Positions 43,728 to 56,219 of a stretch of DNA of 64,000 nt are shown piece after piece (within the stretch, counting starts at the first letter, position 1; the number at the start of each line of letters is the position of its first letter). Source of the stretch: Limanda limanda (Eukaryota; Chordata; Actinopteri; Pleuronectiformes; Pleuronectidae). Under the pieces are notes generated by a model. That model did no database searches. It was not told where the DNA came from and saw only the letters and a list, made by a program, of their open reading frames with translations. Location of the stretch: NCBI RefSeq assembly GCF_963576545.1, contig NC_083655.1, forward strand, positions 21,064,204-21,128,203, written 5' to 3'. Made by a program: the position numbers and the translations under genes.

Positions 43728-46700
43728 TTATAGTTCGTCGAAGTAAAGTATCCACTTCTGCCATCTCTTAGCATACAAATCTAACCTCAAACGTATCACA
43801 CAAGTCAGTCGTTCCATTGTCCTTATTTCCTGAATGACATCAAACCATTGTTGCTGTTTAGGTGAATCAGGTTTATACCAGCTTCTAGTTATGGTTTTCC
43901 TTGCTGCTGTAAGGAGTACTTTTACCAAGTATCTGTCCCTCTGTAGAGTAACCAGTGAAATGTGACCTAAGTACAAGACAGTGCATGACAAAGGGATCTT
44001 ATATCCAAGCACATTAATTAAGATTAAGTGTACCTCTTTCCAAAATGACTTCAGTTTTTCACAACTCCAAAAAATATGCGTGTGGTGTGCTTCTAAGCAG
44101 CCACACTGTCTCCAACATGGTTGGGGTGTTAAAGATGCTTTACTGCTGATTTTAGGTGTAATAAAAAACCGCACCAAATTTTTCCAGTTGAAAACCCTCA
44201 GTTGTTGTGAATTTGTGGAAGTATGTTGAGTTTCACACATATCGTACCATACATCTGATGAAATGTCTACATTTAATTCTTTTTCCCACCTTAATTTTAG
44301 ATACAATGTTGAGTTACCCTTACATTCCATAATACTGTCATAAAACATGGAGATTACTTTTACACTTTTACTATTTGGTTTATATGCATTGATCATATTC
44401 TTTATAACTGGGTTTATTTCGTGAGAAATTTCCATCTTCAATTCTTTATTATAATAATCTCTAAATTGTATATACCTAAATAAGTCCCGATTATGAAGAG
44501 AAAATGTTTCTTTTAGTTTTTGGAAAGTCTGTAATTCTTTGTTTTTTTCCATCAGTGTACACACTGCCTTAATACCTTTTACTCCCCATTGCTTAAATAT
44601 GGCATCATTATCTCCTGGTCTAAATTGAGTGTCAAAGGCTAACCATCTAAGTACTTTCTGGTCTTTCCTTAGTTTGAATTGCCTTACAAAATCAAACCAA
44701 AACTCCAGAGAGCCGGAGGTTATTGAATCTATTTGACTTTTGACTAATAGGGGGATTTCTTTTTCTCCTAAAACCGACTGGATCTAATCTTTGAGATTGG
44801 GAGTGCCATTCGTCCTTTATGCTTGGCCAACTGCAGTGTTGTGTATCTTATTCTAGGCTTCTTTCCATCCCAGATAAACCTAGAAATAAGTCTATCCCAG
44901 GTAAAGAACTGGTGTTTAGGAACCCCTACTGGCAAAGCTTGAAACAGGTATAGCAATCTAGGCAACATGTTCATTTTAATTACATTTATCTTACTGCCAA
45001 AATCCAATGGATAGGTGGACCATCGTTCAATATCCTTTTTAATATTCTGATTAATCAAATTATAGTTTGCCTCGTATAATCTGTTCAAATTTTTTGTAAT
45101 GATTACGCCTAAATATTTTATTTCTTCCATATCCCATTTTAAATCATGCCTATGTTTTATTTCTTCTGAAGGCTTGTAATTAAATGACAAAAGTTGTGTC
45201 TTTGTAATATTTAGTTTGTAACCAGCATAATAATTAAATTCTTCGAGGATGTCCATCAATATGGGGAACGACTTCTCAGGATCCACTAAATGGACCAAAA
45301 TATCGTCCGCGAATAAACTAATTAAATGATCTCTATGTCCAATTGTGATGCCTTGTAGTTGTTCATGTTGACGGATTGTCTGGGCTAGGGGTTCAATATA
45401 AAAAGCAAATAATGTGGGGCTGAGACAACAACCTTGTTTAGTTCCTCTTTGTAATATAAATGATGGAGATAATGACCCATTAATTTTAATTTTTGCTGTT
45501 GGCTATTGATAAAGTGTTCTTATTAGATCTACAGATTGCTCATTGAAGCCAAATCTATCTAAAGTTTGATACAGGAATTGCCAATTGACCCGATCAAAAG
45601 CCTTTTCGGCGTCGAGGCTTAGCACTACCGTATTTTTATTTTCCCTTTCTATTCTATCCATCAAATGTAGAGTCCTTCTAATATTGTCATGGGTTTGTCG
45701 GCTTTTTACAAATCCTGTTTGGTCTTCATCTATTAATTGTGGGAGAATATTCTCAAGTCTTTTTGCGATAATGGCTGTGTACATTTTATAATCTACATTG
45801 AGAATTGAATAGGCCTATAATTACTACTAAATTCCCTATCTTTGCCCTCCTTTGGGAGTACTGTAATGACTGCCTCATTCCATGATGGTGGAAGTTTACA
45901 TTCTCTTTTAATCCAATTAAATGTTTTTAGCAGGAGTGGAGCTAGTTCTTCTTTAAAGGTTTTATACCACTCCGCAGGGAAGCCATCACTACCTGGAGTC
46001 TTACTTGATTTTAAGTTGCCAATTGCATTATTTATTTCTTCTAGTGTAAAATCTGCTATAATGAAATCATTTTGTACTTTGCCAATACAAGGCAAATCAA
46101 GCTCATTAAGAAACATTTGCATGGCTTCCACTTTGGTATCAGAGGTCTCTGTATACAATTGTTTATAATAATTTAGAAAAATGGCCTCTAATTCCTGTGG
46201 TTGATATTTCAAATGATTTGTTTCTGGGTCCCGTATCTTATGGATGGTACTATCCACTTGTTGTTTACGCAAGCGTCGGGCAAGTAATTTGGCTGCTTTA
46301 GGACCTGATTCATAATAGGTCTGCTTATAGAATCGGGCCGTCTTCTCAACTTCTTGTTCTAATAGATCATTCATCTGTTTCCTTAATTGTTTTATATGCA
46401 CCAGCAGTTCTGGGTCTCTGTTTTTTTTTATGTTGTTGCTCCACATTTGATAAATCTAATACCAGGTTATTATATTCCATGATTTTCTTTTTTTTGTTTA
46501 ATGCTGTTAAAGCAATCAAATTCCCACGCATCACCGCCTTCAATGAGTCCCACAGTATAGATGGGTCCACCTCTCCGTTGTCATTTATCTTCAAATAATC
46601 CTTAATTTCCAGTTTTATCTGTTCTACAGCTGCTTTGTTATTTAACATACCTACATTTAACCTCCAACCCGTCTTCCTCTTCCTTCCTTGTATTTGAACT

Positions 46701-47409
46701 GTCAAGTACACAGCACTGTGGTCAGAGACATCAGCTACCCCAATTCTACATTCTTTTACCCTATAACAGTCACTTTTTGGCATAAAAAATAATCTATCCT
46801 GGAGTAAGTACAATGTGGAGCCGAGTAGTGAGTGTAATTTGTGTCAAATGGATTAATATGTCTCCAGACATCACAAAACCCGATATCATCCCAGGCTGTG
46901 TTAATCAATTTTGATAATTTATTTCTATTTCTCGTTAAGCTAGTTGTGTCTAAATGTTGATTTAATACTACATTAAAATCTCCACCACATATACAGACAC
47001 CCTCAGCTTCCAGTGCAATCACATCCATTAATGATTTGAAAAACAGTTTGTTAGTATCAGGTGGTGCATATACATTTACTAAGGTTACTATATCCTGTTC
47101 AATCCTACCCTTAACAATAAGATATCTGCCCTCCTTTTCTTTTATTTCTTTAAATGATTCAAATTTGAATTTATTAGCGACCAGAATAGCAATCCCTCTT
47201 CTATGACTTTGCACATATGAATTATAGAAAGTATTTTTAAAACCAAATCGTTTCAATTTCTCATGCTCTTGTTGGGAGAGATGGGTTTCTTGCATAAAAA
47301 TAATATCTGCCTTCTCTTTTTTCAATTTTGCCATTACCTTAGACCTTTTAATCGGGTTTCCCAAACCGTTCACATTTAAGGACATTAGCTTTACCTCATC
47401 AGGCTGCAT
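43728..47409 (-). pseudogene. L1 ORF2: endonuclease/reverse transcriptase, broken
   Basis: Starts MQPDEVKLMSLNVNGLGNP at 47409. The APE-type endonuclease shows FMQETHL, NVYAPPD, GGDFNVVL, SRIDYFL and SDHSAVYL. The reverse transcriptase shows [51 protein letters not shown] and catalytic FADDIL (plus 45299-45313). The C-terminal Cys-rich motif CWRQCGCLEAHHTHIFWSC is near 44110, and the frame ends YFDEL at 43728. Breaks: a frameshift at a T/A run near 46784-46795, another at the A9 run near 46421-46430, a 1-base loss near 45806-45812 after SNYRPI, an in-frame TAG at 45505-45503, and a frameshift with loss of about 30-40 residues near 44770-44800. All catalytic motifs survive, so decay is recent and scattered. 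In an intact copy this enzyme nicks DNA and primes reverse transcription at the nick. Confidence 0.93.
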
Positions 47410-47570
47410 CGTAACTTAACTGAGTCAATCTTACAACATTATGTTTCCACAGGCTTAACATAGTAACCAATGATAACTGGAACACAATAACAAGCCCAGA
47501 ACGGCTTAGAACAAGCATTATAATAATAAAGTGAAAGGACTTCCAAAGTCTGAAGAGCATTCTTCAGTTT

Positions 47571-48419
47571 TCAACTGAAGGGCGTCTGGAAACGAATACC
47601 CTTTTCCTTGAGAGCCTTTTTGATATTGGTGAACGCCTTGCGCTGTTGTAGAACGGTAGCTGTATAGTCATGATCAAAATACAGCGGTTTCTCTCCCATT
47701 GTGATTTTCTGTCGCCATGCTTTTTGGATAACCATCTCCTTGGTGCTGTATTGCTGAAAATTAATGATAATAGACCTCGGAGGTGAGTTTGGGCCCGGTT
47801 TGGGCGCAAGGGCTCTGTGTGCGCGTTGAATTTGTAAATCCACATCGTCGTTCAGCTTGAGTTCGGACCGGAGCATTTTTTCGACAAACTCCATCACCGA
47901 GCCTCGTTCTGCGTCCTCCGGCACACCGTGGATCCTCAGGTTGTTTCGTCTTGCCCTCGACTCTATGTCATTCAGCTTGTCTTCTAGCTTCTGCTGATCC
48001 TGTATGGTTTGCTGAAGGGCTGCGTTAGCCTCCGCGCTCCACGTTTCGGTGTCGTCGATCCGCGTGGCCATCTCGTTGATTTTCTCGTTGTGCTCCTGCA
48101 TGGCTAGCATGTTTGTAGCTAGCTGCCGGTTAACATCTTGTTTGAACTCGATGAGTTCTTCTCTCATGTCACGTTTAATTTCGTCTTTGAACATTTTTAA
48201 GTCTTCCTTTAGTTCAGACTTGAGATCGCTGATCTGCTTACTTATAGTTTCAAGCCCTGTGCGCATCACTCCCGGTGTTGAGTCGCCGCCATGTTGGCCC
48301 TCATCTCCCCGCATGTCGTCCTCGGCTTGTTCTGCACGGTGAGAATCCTTTTCCGCTGTATCTTGCGCCCCTTTACCTCTGCCTTTCTTTCCCGCCATCA
48401 TAATCTTAAAAGAGACCAC
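47571..48419 (-). CDS. L1 ORF1 RNA-binding protein (C-terminus truncated)
   Basis: 282 codons from an ATG at 48419. Residues about 1-55 are charged. Residues about 60-150 form a heptad-rich coiled coil (ISDLKSELKEDLKMFKDEIK...). RARRNNLRIHGVPEDAERGS opens the RRM-like domain, IQRAHRALAPKPGPNSPPRS follows, and KAFTNIKKALKEKGIRFQTP begins the C-terminal domain. The frame then stops at FS*, where relatives usually continue for 30-60 residues, so the last part of the C-terminal domain is missing, probably by frameshift. Function in the family: trimeric nucleic-acid chaperone coating L1 RNA in the cytoplasm. A second ATG seven codons in (MMAGKKG) has an equally good context; the start is not settled. 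Confidence 0.88.
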   Translation of the reverse strand: MVSFKIMMAGKKGRGKGAQDTAEKDSHRAEQAEDDMRGDEGQHGGDSTPGVMRTGLETISKQISDLKSELKEDLKMFKDEIKRDMREELIEFKQDVNRQLATNMLAMQEHNEKINEMATRIDDTETWSAEANAALQQTIQDQQKLEDKLNDIESRARRNNLRIHGVPEDAERGSVMEFVEKMLRSELKLNDDVDLQIQRAHRALAPKPGPNSPPRSIIINFQQYSTKEMVIQKAWRQKITMGEKPLYFDHDYTATVLQQRKAFTNIKKALKEKGIRFQTPFS

Positions 48420-48520
48420 TTCGTTATGTTTTAATTAAGTTAGCGGGGGTTAATAATACGCTGACTCGCGGGAGCAAAGTGCTCAACCCGCCATCCTGTT
48501 CTGTAGCCAACCGGAAGTCC
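48420..48520 (-). promoter_or_regulatory. L1 5' UTR with ETS and YY1-like motifs
   Basis: The minus-strand leader begins GGACTTCCGG. An ETS-type site (ACTTCCGG) lies 2 bases from the first nucleotide, and a YY1-like AGGATGGCGG lies about 24-33 bases in (plus 48488-48497). Sites at the very start would let transcription begin at position 1, as in mammalian L1. The motifs are seen; their activity is inferred. Confidence 0.5.
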
Positions 48521-48536
48521 GTTACGCTCTTGTTTT

Positions 48537-50564
48537 AAAAATTGTATCTGGCCTTTGCCTGGTTTTAATTGCCTTTGTTAAACTTAGCCCATTTTGGAAT
48601 CCATGGAGCCCCCAGATGTCAAAATTATGATAGTATGATGACGTGATAATAAACCATGTGAATGAGATAAATTGGGGCCACATCTTATTTTTCATGGTCA
48701 CAAAATACAAACATGTCCTTTACTCACAATGATGGGTAAACTGAACAGTTAGATGATAGGTGAAACTTTTTCCCTGGGCACTTCTCCCCTTCTCTCTGTG
48801 TCTCTGCCCCCACATTCATTTATTTACATGTCACTAACTATGTGTCTGTTTCCTCTCATAGTCTCTCTATCTCTTTCTCTCTCTCTTTGCAGGTATCTCT
48901 GAGTCCAGAGCTGCATTATTTGTATTACTGATATTATTAACAATAAAACCTATTATTACTAAATTGCTATATGAACTGTTGCTGCCATAATTAATAATCA
49001 ATAGCATCTTTACACTGTTATTGTTCCTGGTCTCCCTTTCCCCTCATTTAGCTCAAAGCTGTACTGTAGTTGACTGAAAAATGTGTCTTATTAATCATGT
49101 AGCCACTGTAATAAAGCTTTTTGGTTTGACGTTTATATTGACAAAGTCAAGAGCCTTGACTTTTTGGGGAATTTCCCATTGCCAGAGACACACTACAGTG
49201 CCCATTGGACCTGCAACAACCAGGGTTCAATGAAGCTCTTTCTTTATCCTGATGCACATATGAGGAGTTGTGTTTTAATTTTAGAATTTGAATCAATACC
49301 ACTCTGGAATGTATACTCCACTTCTTCTAGTCTCGCTCCCTTTTTCTCTCTCCGTGTGTGTGTGTGTGCCCCTTTGCTCTTTTTCACGCCCTCTGCATGT
49401 GTACAGATCTGTTAGGGACAATCAATACACTCAAACTCAACTATCATTACTGCAGATTGTAGTCAGCACTTATAGAGGATAGGAGGGCTGAGGGCTATGC
49501 TGTTCTAGTAGCGCTAAACCATACAGTTTCTGTGTATATGTGGGGAACAGTGCAGTGTGTGGATAAAAACTGTTTGAAAACTGTTTTTGAAAAATGTCCT
49601 TTGTATCATTAAAGTTGGGATTCAGTCCAGATCGCATATAATAGACAAAGAGCCCAACAGAGATCATAAAGCATCCCAAGTTCAAAACGACCACATTAAA
49701 GACATCATATTGTAACACTGGATGGTTACCATGGTGCGTTATCTCAGCCCTGAGAACACAGGACACAGAGCTTTGATCTCAGCTATCTTTTTCTGTATTC
49801 AGTAAACAATACAGTCCATGCCACCATGCACCTTGTTGCCGGGGTTTTGTGGCACAAGGTTCATTTCATATCTTGTTGTTTCTCAGTGGAAAAACAATTA
49901 CAGTCTCTGTGTGACTCTTTTCTCTGTCCTTCTCTGTCTGTGGCAGCTTTCACATGCTGCCACCTTTAAACAGTGCAGTGATTAGGTAACAGCAATCGGG
50001 AGAGATAAAAAATGTCCTCCGAAAACAACAGCTTTTTGTCGGCAAAAAATACAGTAGACTTTCACCTGCCTTTAAGGAGAGTAGGAGAGCAGCGACAGCA
50101 GTGAGCTGCCAACTCAGCTACCATGCTTTCTCATGCAGATACAAATAGCTCTCTACTGCTGCTGCTGCCTGGACTCCATAGATAACTCTGTTGTCAGCAT
50201 GTTGTTCCATTGTGTGTGTTTGTGTGTTTGTGTGTGTGTGTGTGTGTGTGTCTTCAATTGAGACAGCCCAATTCCTGTCGCCCGTCACTAATTTGATGGA
50301 TATGATGACTATTTGATTAAATATTAATTTTAATTTTAATTAATGATTGCTGCATTTATTCTATCCAATTAAATTAAAGTTTGGGTAAAAAATAGTTTGG
50401 TGTGATTTTATAATGACAATTTTCTTGATGTAGGATGTTTAATGATGTTGGGTATAACAGCAAATAAAACACTCCTATTGTATACTAGAGGACTTTTTAA
50501 ATTCATTGCAGCAGTGACAAAGGTACATTTCATGATAGAACTACATTTGTTGTGAAGACTCACA
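48537..50564. other. Unassigned stretch
   Basis: Contains (CT)n-rich sequence near 48858-48895, a short GT run near 49356-49367 and (GT)n at 50212-50250. No coding motif. Confidence 0.35.
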
Positions 50565-50655
50565 TCTTGTCAAGTCAGTTTCATTTGTATAGCATCAAAT
50601 CAGAATATAAATGACCTCAGAGCACTTTTCATATAGATCAGATCGACACTATAGT
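50565..50655 (-). repeat. Retroposon tail fragment ('CAGTTTCATTTGTATAGC')
   Basis: Reads GTCAAGTCAGTTTCATTTGT, ATAGCATCAAATCAGAATAT and CCTCAGAGCACTTTTCATATAG, ending AGATCAGATCGAC. It resembles, in reverse, a teleost retroposon tail distinct from the LINE tails at 43.1 and 53.2 kb. Only about 90 bp remain. Confidence 0.5.
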
Positions 50656-53049
50656 TGAATTGATATTATTTACAGACTCAACATTCCCCTCTGAGCAGAA
50701 ACTTGGCACTAAATGAATCACGGGAAGTGCCCTGGCAGTCTTGGCCTATAGTAACGTAGCTAGGGGCTGGCTCAAGCCCTGACTTTCAGCTTTATCAGAA
50801 AGGAAACCAAGACTGAAGAAGGATCCACTTATAATCAAACAATTCAGAATCTCAAATGCAGAACAAAACTCGATACTACTCAAATTTATTTAACCAGATA
50901 TCTCCAGTGGCTCAGATTATTAGGTGGGCTTCCTTTTCTATTTTTATTTTTGCACACTTCAAATTGTTGCACTAAAACACCCAGTGTAGATCAATGAATA
51001 TCTGAAAATATATTTTTATATTTTTTAAGGCTATTATCATTTGTTAAATTTAATTGTGACTCTTTTAGATGGCATTGTGTTGTATTAACTTGTTCTGCAA
51101 TGTCTTATTAGCACCTGACTGGTAAATTGTCACCACATGCGCTTGTCTTGATGAGTAATATGAGTAATATAATATTCTTAAAATGGCTATTTGATATAAA
51201 CCTGCATTCATTTCCCCCCGACAAAATTCAGATACAACTTTTCATTTTGCTGTAAACCCATTTACTGAATACTGAATGTATTCACATCGCAGCCTTTCTT
51301 CTCATTCCTCTTTCAATGGCTCCTCTTCTTTCCACTCTCCTGGCAGCATTCAAGTGGAGCTTTGTGTAGCTTTTAGCCTGCAGGTTCAAGGCCAAAACAC
51401 TCTCTAGCAAGAGCCTCTGATGGAAAATGGAGACAGAGAGGGATGGGAGGGTGCTTGGCATCACTTTTGTATTCCCATCACTTTACAGAGAGAAAACTCG
51501 TCAGAACAACCCAATGAGTCCTCCAAACAGAATCATGCTAAACCTTGAAAAGCTGTTGGATGATTATTTTTGGACATTCAGTTAAGTTTATACATCAATT
51601 CTCCAGTTCTTGGTTACGGTTTTGCATCTTAACTGATACAAAATTTGGAGACCACAGACATAATTATGCATTTAATGATTTGTCTGCATTTTGATGAGTA
51701 TTATTTAGATGATTCAGTCAAGAAGTAGGTATAACTTTGTTGCTGAACAACTGACGTTGCAAGGACAGACCACTTGGACCTGACATGAGGTTACCAGCCA
51801 CCGGACCAAGGTCTGAGCCCAAGCCGAGAAGGTCCATGGTACAGGGGCCCTCATTCATATAGACTCAGTCTAATCATTCAATTCTGCTATTAATGACTGG
51901 GTTGATTTCGTTACCAGAGTTATAACCTCTAAATTAACCGTTGTATGTTCACTCATACATTAGTTGCTGCTAATGTTATCAACAACAACCCTACTCAAAT
52001 ATATTATCTGCCACCATCACCCAAATTATCACCTGGCTCTTCCACACACAAAGAATATATGATATATAAAATCGATATGCTTTACCTATTCCAATTTGAG
52101 TATTCCCTGAGATGCTGCCCCTTTTTTTCATAATGTGTATAAATTCATCAAATGCTCCAATTTAGACAAAACCCAGTCTTTCCCTTTACAACCTCCCTGG
52201 CAGCCAGCAGCAGCCACATCAGCCCCTCCTCCCAATCACAGCTCAGGGCAGTACACAAGTGCAGGACTGACTTTAAGGTTTGATGAAAAGATTACAAAGT
52301 GCCCTTAAACTTTGGATGTGAAGCAGATACAAGGTTGTGCTTTATATGGAGCTGCTGCAAAGCCTATGAAAACAATTGTGGATTGAAATTTGAACCTTGG
52401 TCCCTTTGTACCATTTTGTCAATGCAAAAATCCCATAGGAGCAGCAGTGTGCGTGAAGATAGAGATCACAATCTGCTCCAGTCAGGGAAACGGTTTGGTT
52501 TGCTATGGTTATGTGAGAAAACTGAACTTTTTCTGTATCATAGTATCACGGATTATTCAATACAAATACTAAATTGCATTCACAAATCAGAAAACACTAA
52601 AATGTGCAGCACAAGATAACTCCCACCTTCCTTGACCTTCACAGTCAGATGTACTGCAGGGCAAACTTTATATTCTAATATATATTTATCTTGAAGCTTT
52701 TCATGAAGCTGGCCTTGTAATAAGCTATAATCTTTTTAATATCTGAAGATGCTCAGCAGTATTTTCAGTTAAATTCATTAGGGACTATTCTAAATCAAAC
52801 ATGAAGTTATAGCTGCAACATTTGTATATTGCCATAGCAAAATAGGCCACACATTTGCTGTGTTGCTAACTGGCAAACATAGCCCGCTGTAAGGTCTCAT
52901 GTGCACATGGTGCAGGTTTGCCTGTTTGATGAGAACTATAAGTTTGTCGAGTTAATGCGCATAGGTAAACTGTATCTATCAATGTTATGTTTTAAAAACT
53001 TAATGGCTGTATTGAGTCGCATAGACACAGGCTGAATGTCTCTTGGGGC
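50656..53049. other. Unassigned stretch, no gene seen
   Basis: The plus frame 52299-52619 (106 codons) has no domain signature. No transposon termini or microsatellites of note. Confidence 0.35.
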
Positions 53050-53284
53050 TGCTATAACACATGCCATCTATTGCGCTTCTGTTCGTCCTGGGAGAGTGAT
53101 CACTCACATGTGGCTCTCTCTGAAGTTTCTAAGTTATTTTTCCCTGTTAAATGTTTTTTTTTTGTAGTGATTCCTTACTCTTGTTGAGGGTTAAGGGCAG
53201 AGGATGTCACACCTTGTTAAAGCCCTATGAGACAAATTGTGATTTGTGAATATGGGCTATACTAATACAATTTGATTGAGTGAT
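53050..53284 (+). mobile_element. LINE 3' tail, second copy
   Basis: Reads ATCTATTGCGCTTCTGTTCG, CCTGGGAGAGTGATCACTC, TGGCTCTCTCTGAAGTTTC, TTACTCTTGTTGAGGGTTAA and GCCCTATGAGACAAATTGTG, ending ATTTGATTGAGTGA. This is the same family and orientation as 42.9-43.13 kb, more decayed in its last 20 bp. Confidence 0.75.
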
Positions 53285-53444
53285 ATTGGCCAGTCTGACT
53301 GTGAAACAATGTATTCTGTGTGGCTGAGAGAGTGAGAGAAACGGGGAGTGAGCAAGAACAACAACAACCTAAAGCTTATATCAATTGAAAAATAATTGAT
53401 TAACATTTCATTGAAATTACATCATCAACTATGAAGTCAGAAGA
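53285..53444. other. Spacer between inverted LINE tails
   Basis: 160 bp of AT-rich sequence with an (ACA)n-like AACAACAACAACC run. No gene. Confidence 0.4.
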
Positions 53445-53527
53445 TTATAAATCAATCAATCAAGTTTTATTTGTATAGCCCACATTCACAAATCACAATT
53501 CGTCTCATAGGGCTTTAACATGGTGTG
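53445..53527 (-). mobile_element. LINE 3' tail, inverted copy
   Basis: Plus strand reads AAATCAATCAATCAAGTTTT, ATTTGTATAGCCCACATTC, ACAAATCACAATTCGTCTC and ATAGGGCTTTAAC, the exact reverse of the 42.9-43.13 kb tail. Only the last ~80 bp are present, typical 5' truncation of a LINE insertion. Confidence 0.8.
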
Positions 53528-56219
53528 ACATTATGTCATATTGTTAATTAGATAAACAATGATAAACACCTCATTAATAGATTGTGTTTCTGTTTACATG
53601 CATTTGCACTTTTTAGTCAAGTTAGCTATTACAAAAGTACAATTTCATTTTTTCTGAAAAATTTCTAAAAGAAATGGACAGTGTAGAGTAGCACCATCTC
53701 TCCTCCTCTGTCCACAACACACTTGTACTTCTGCGCTGAAAAGAAGAACAGAATGACGAGAGCTGGACTCCTCCATTACAATCACCATTGGCCCCACTCA
53801 ACTTTTCAATTCTGAGTGAAGCTGTAGACTAGCATTAGCTTAACACTGATCAGCAATCTGCAGCTTCTCCACTCCACAGCATCTGGCAAACACACTCACA
53901 AATGCACAGGTTCAAATGTACAAGGTTAGTTCTGTGTACCAGACTATATTTATGCAACCCTCTGAAACCTTTATGAGTTATATTGTAAAATTATATATTT
54001 TACACTGGTAAAATGGAGAATAATTACTAAGAAAGCAACATAAGAATACTGTATACATCAAATTAATACAATACAGTAAATAACATGATGGGTTTTAGAC
54101 CCTAGATACATAAAAATGAGACAAATATTTAATCTATAATCAAGTCAATAGGAACTTCCAATTTCTTTCAATACACAGTGAAGCATAAACAAGCTGATCA
54201 TAGCATCTTACCATGCGATTTGAGGTGCAAGATACGACGGATTGTTTTGAATAATCAAGAAATTTAGGAGAACGATTATTAGAATATTATATAAGACTTT
54301 CATGTACATAGTATAGTTTTCAGGTCATATTAAATGCAAGTAAAAGCTCAGTTAAAAGTCTGGTGAGTTTGGAACTTTTTGATTTTTAAAATTATTATGA
54401 GTTTGGTTTTGTTTGTTACATAAGAACAAATAAGACACTCATTAAGGTACTTTATGTTTATGCAAACGAGTAATGGTCAACCAGTATTAATGACTTGCAT
54501 ATTGATTGATAAACAAAGGTACCACGATCATCTGTGTCAAAAGCCTTCATCAGAAGTCGCTTAGTTTGTTTTTGCAGTGTTTCAGTACTTCAAAGATGTC
54601 ACTTACCAGTTTAAGAGCAGCAGTTAAATATAAAATGCTATGTCTGTGAACCTGTTATTTCACCATGTCTCTACCAATTCATTTCTATAGAGGAGCTGTG
54701 ACCTGATCGTATGAAAGGCAGCCATGCAAGTGACGCAGTAATGGCACAGAACTGTAAGGCTCTAAAGATGTAGCTTCAAAGTGCAATAGTTACATCCTGG
54801 CCATATTTTTTTTCTAGCTAGACAGAAATGCTTCCTTCAAGGGTTACTTGATACATTTAAGGTTTTTGAACTTAAGATTAAATGATTTCTCATTGACTTG
54901 TACGGGAAATAACTGATGACAAAGTTACATACGATTTCATTATTTCAGGAAATATAGGCTGATCTGTAATTAAGGCATTTAGAGGGATGGGATGACTTGT
55001 GCTATAATGGTGACAGGCGGGTCACTTAAGATGAAGTAAGATAATATGTAGTCATCGATGATTCAGCCGAATCAGATGAAACATTGTGGAATTTCAAAAA
55101 CCTAACAAAATTGACTGATGTAATAGCTGTTAATCCATTAAACTACGCACTCATGTAGATTACAAGATGTGTTCTGAACGTAATTGTTCACACACTTGCT
55201 GGGTACTACATGTGTACTATTTATATTATATAAGAAAAAATAAATGTTGGTCAAGTTCTGCCCCTACACTACACTGTGCGTTCTTGTGCAAATATGAATT
55301 TGTGCAGTTAAAAGCAAGTATATCTCAAGCAAAATAGCCAAATAGTCTCCAGAACACATTGTTTCTCAATGTCATCAAACAACCATTTTGCCACATTGGG
55401 CTTTACAATCTAAACCACAGCACCTTCTGCCCTTTTAAGAGTGATGCTCTCTAGCTCAACCCTGAGTCAATCCCTATCATGTCTCACTGCCAACAGCCCA
55501 TGGGTCACTTTTCACTATTTGTCAAGAGAACACAGAAACCTCTGTAGCGCTCCCCTTGGTAGTCATGGTGATAAGGGCAGGGCTTTTGGGTTCTTTATCA
55601 ACTATTTTTAACCCTGATTAACTCAGTTTTAATGTTAGTTTTGAATCTCTCTTTTTTGTTTTAAAGTACACACATGAACTGTTTTTAACTTACTTATAAA
55701 TTCACCTTTAACCTGTTTTTCATAAAGATGTTAACCCCTCAGGTCTCTGTGTATTAAAGGTAAGTAAATGAAATACACCACACACGGTTTTAAGAAAATA
55801 AGTTCTCAATTATTTACTTATGCAATGATTAATGCAATATAACAATAAAATAAAAATATAAATGTTCTTTTTGTCGTTAAACCTTCACAATAAATTCCCC
55901 TTTTTTAAGGTAAAAACTCTGAATTGTCCCTTTTTTCACAGGAAACACAACAAAGGAATTATACCTCTTTTGCAAGAAATGTAATAACTGAAATAACCCT
56001 GTTTCTTCTTTTCAGGTAAACACAGTAAATAAAAATATCCTTTGTTCTGTTTTAGTGAAACACTATCACAAATATTCACAGATATCAATAGACTTTTTAA
56101 CCCAAAAATATCAATGCAGAACCTTCAATTCACTCAAATTCACTGAAATGCAATATGTGGGCCCACACACCTGATAACTAAAGCCGGCACTTATTACTTT
56201 ACTTCAAATAAACCTGGGT
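53528..56219. other. Unassigned, AT-rich
   Basis: No coding motif. 55660-56220 is strongly AT-rich, with repeated AATAAA/TAAAAATA sequence and several AATAAA signals near 55840-55890. It abuts the CpG-rich block, as a 5' or 3' flank of an unidentified transposon or gene might. Confidence 0.35.

Larger units (their letters stand above)
43469..48520 (-). mobile_element. Near full-length L1-clade LINE with target duplications
   Basis: The element runs on the minus strand. The 5' end (48520) starts GGACTTCCGGTTGGC, followed by a ~100-nt leader, ORF1, a ~160-nt spacer, ORF2, a ~260-nt 3' UTR with an AATAAA signal (plus 43486-43491) and a short A tail. The sequence GTTACGCTCTTG plus T-run occurs outside both ends (43453-43468 and 48521-48536), an exact 12-16-bp target duplication as made by target-primed reverse transcription. 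Two-ORF structure, APE-type endonuclease and an RRM-bearing ORF1 place it in the L1 clade. ORF2 carries several frameshifts and a nonsense codon, so the copy cannot move itself. Perfect duplications and full length suggest a fairly recent insertion. Confidence 0.95.

Noticed and set aside
45842..46168. 108-codon plus-strand frame
   Set aside because: Antisense shadow of L1 ORF2 between endonuclease and reverse transcriptase.
48049..48342. Plus-strand frame rich in Ser/Leu
   Set aside because: It is antisense to L1 ORF1, which has clear coiled-coil and RRM-like sequence.
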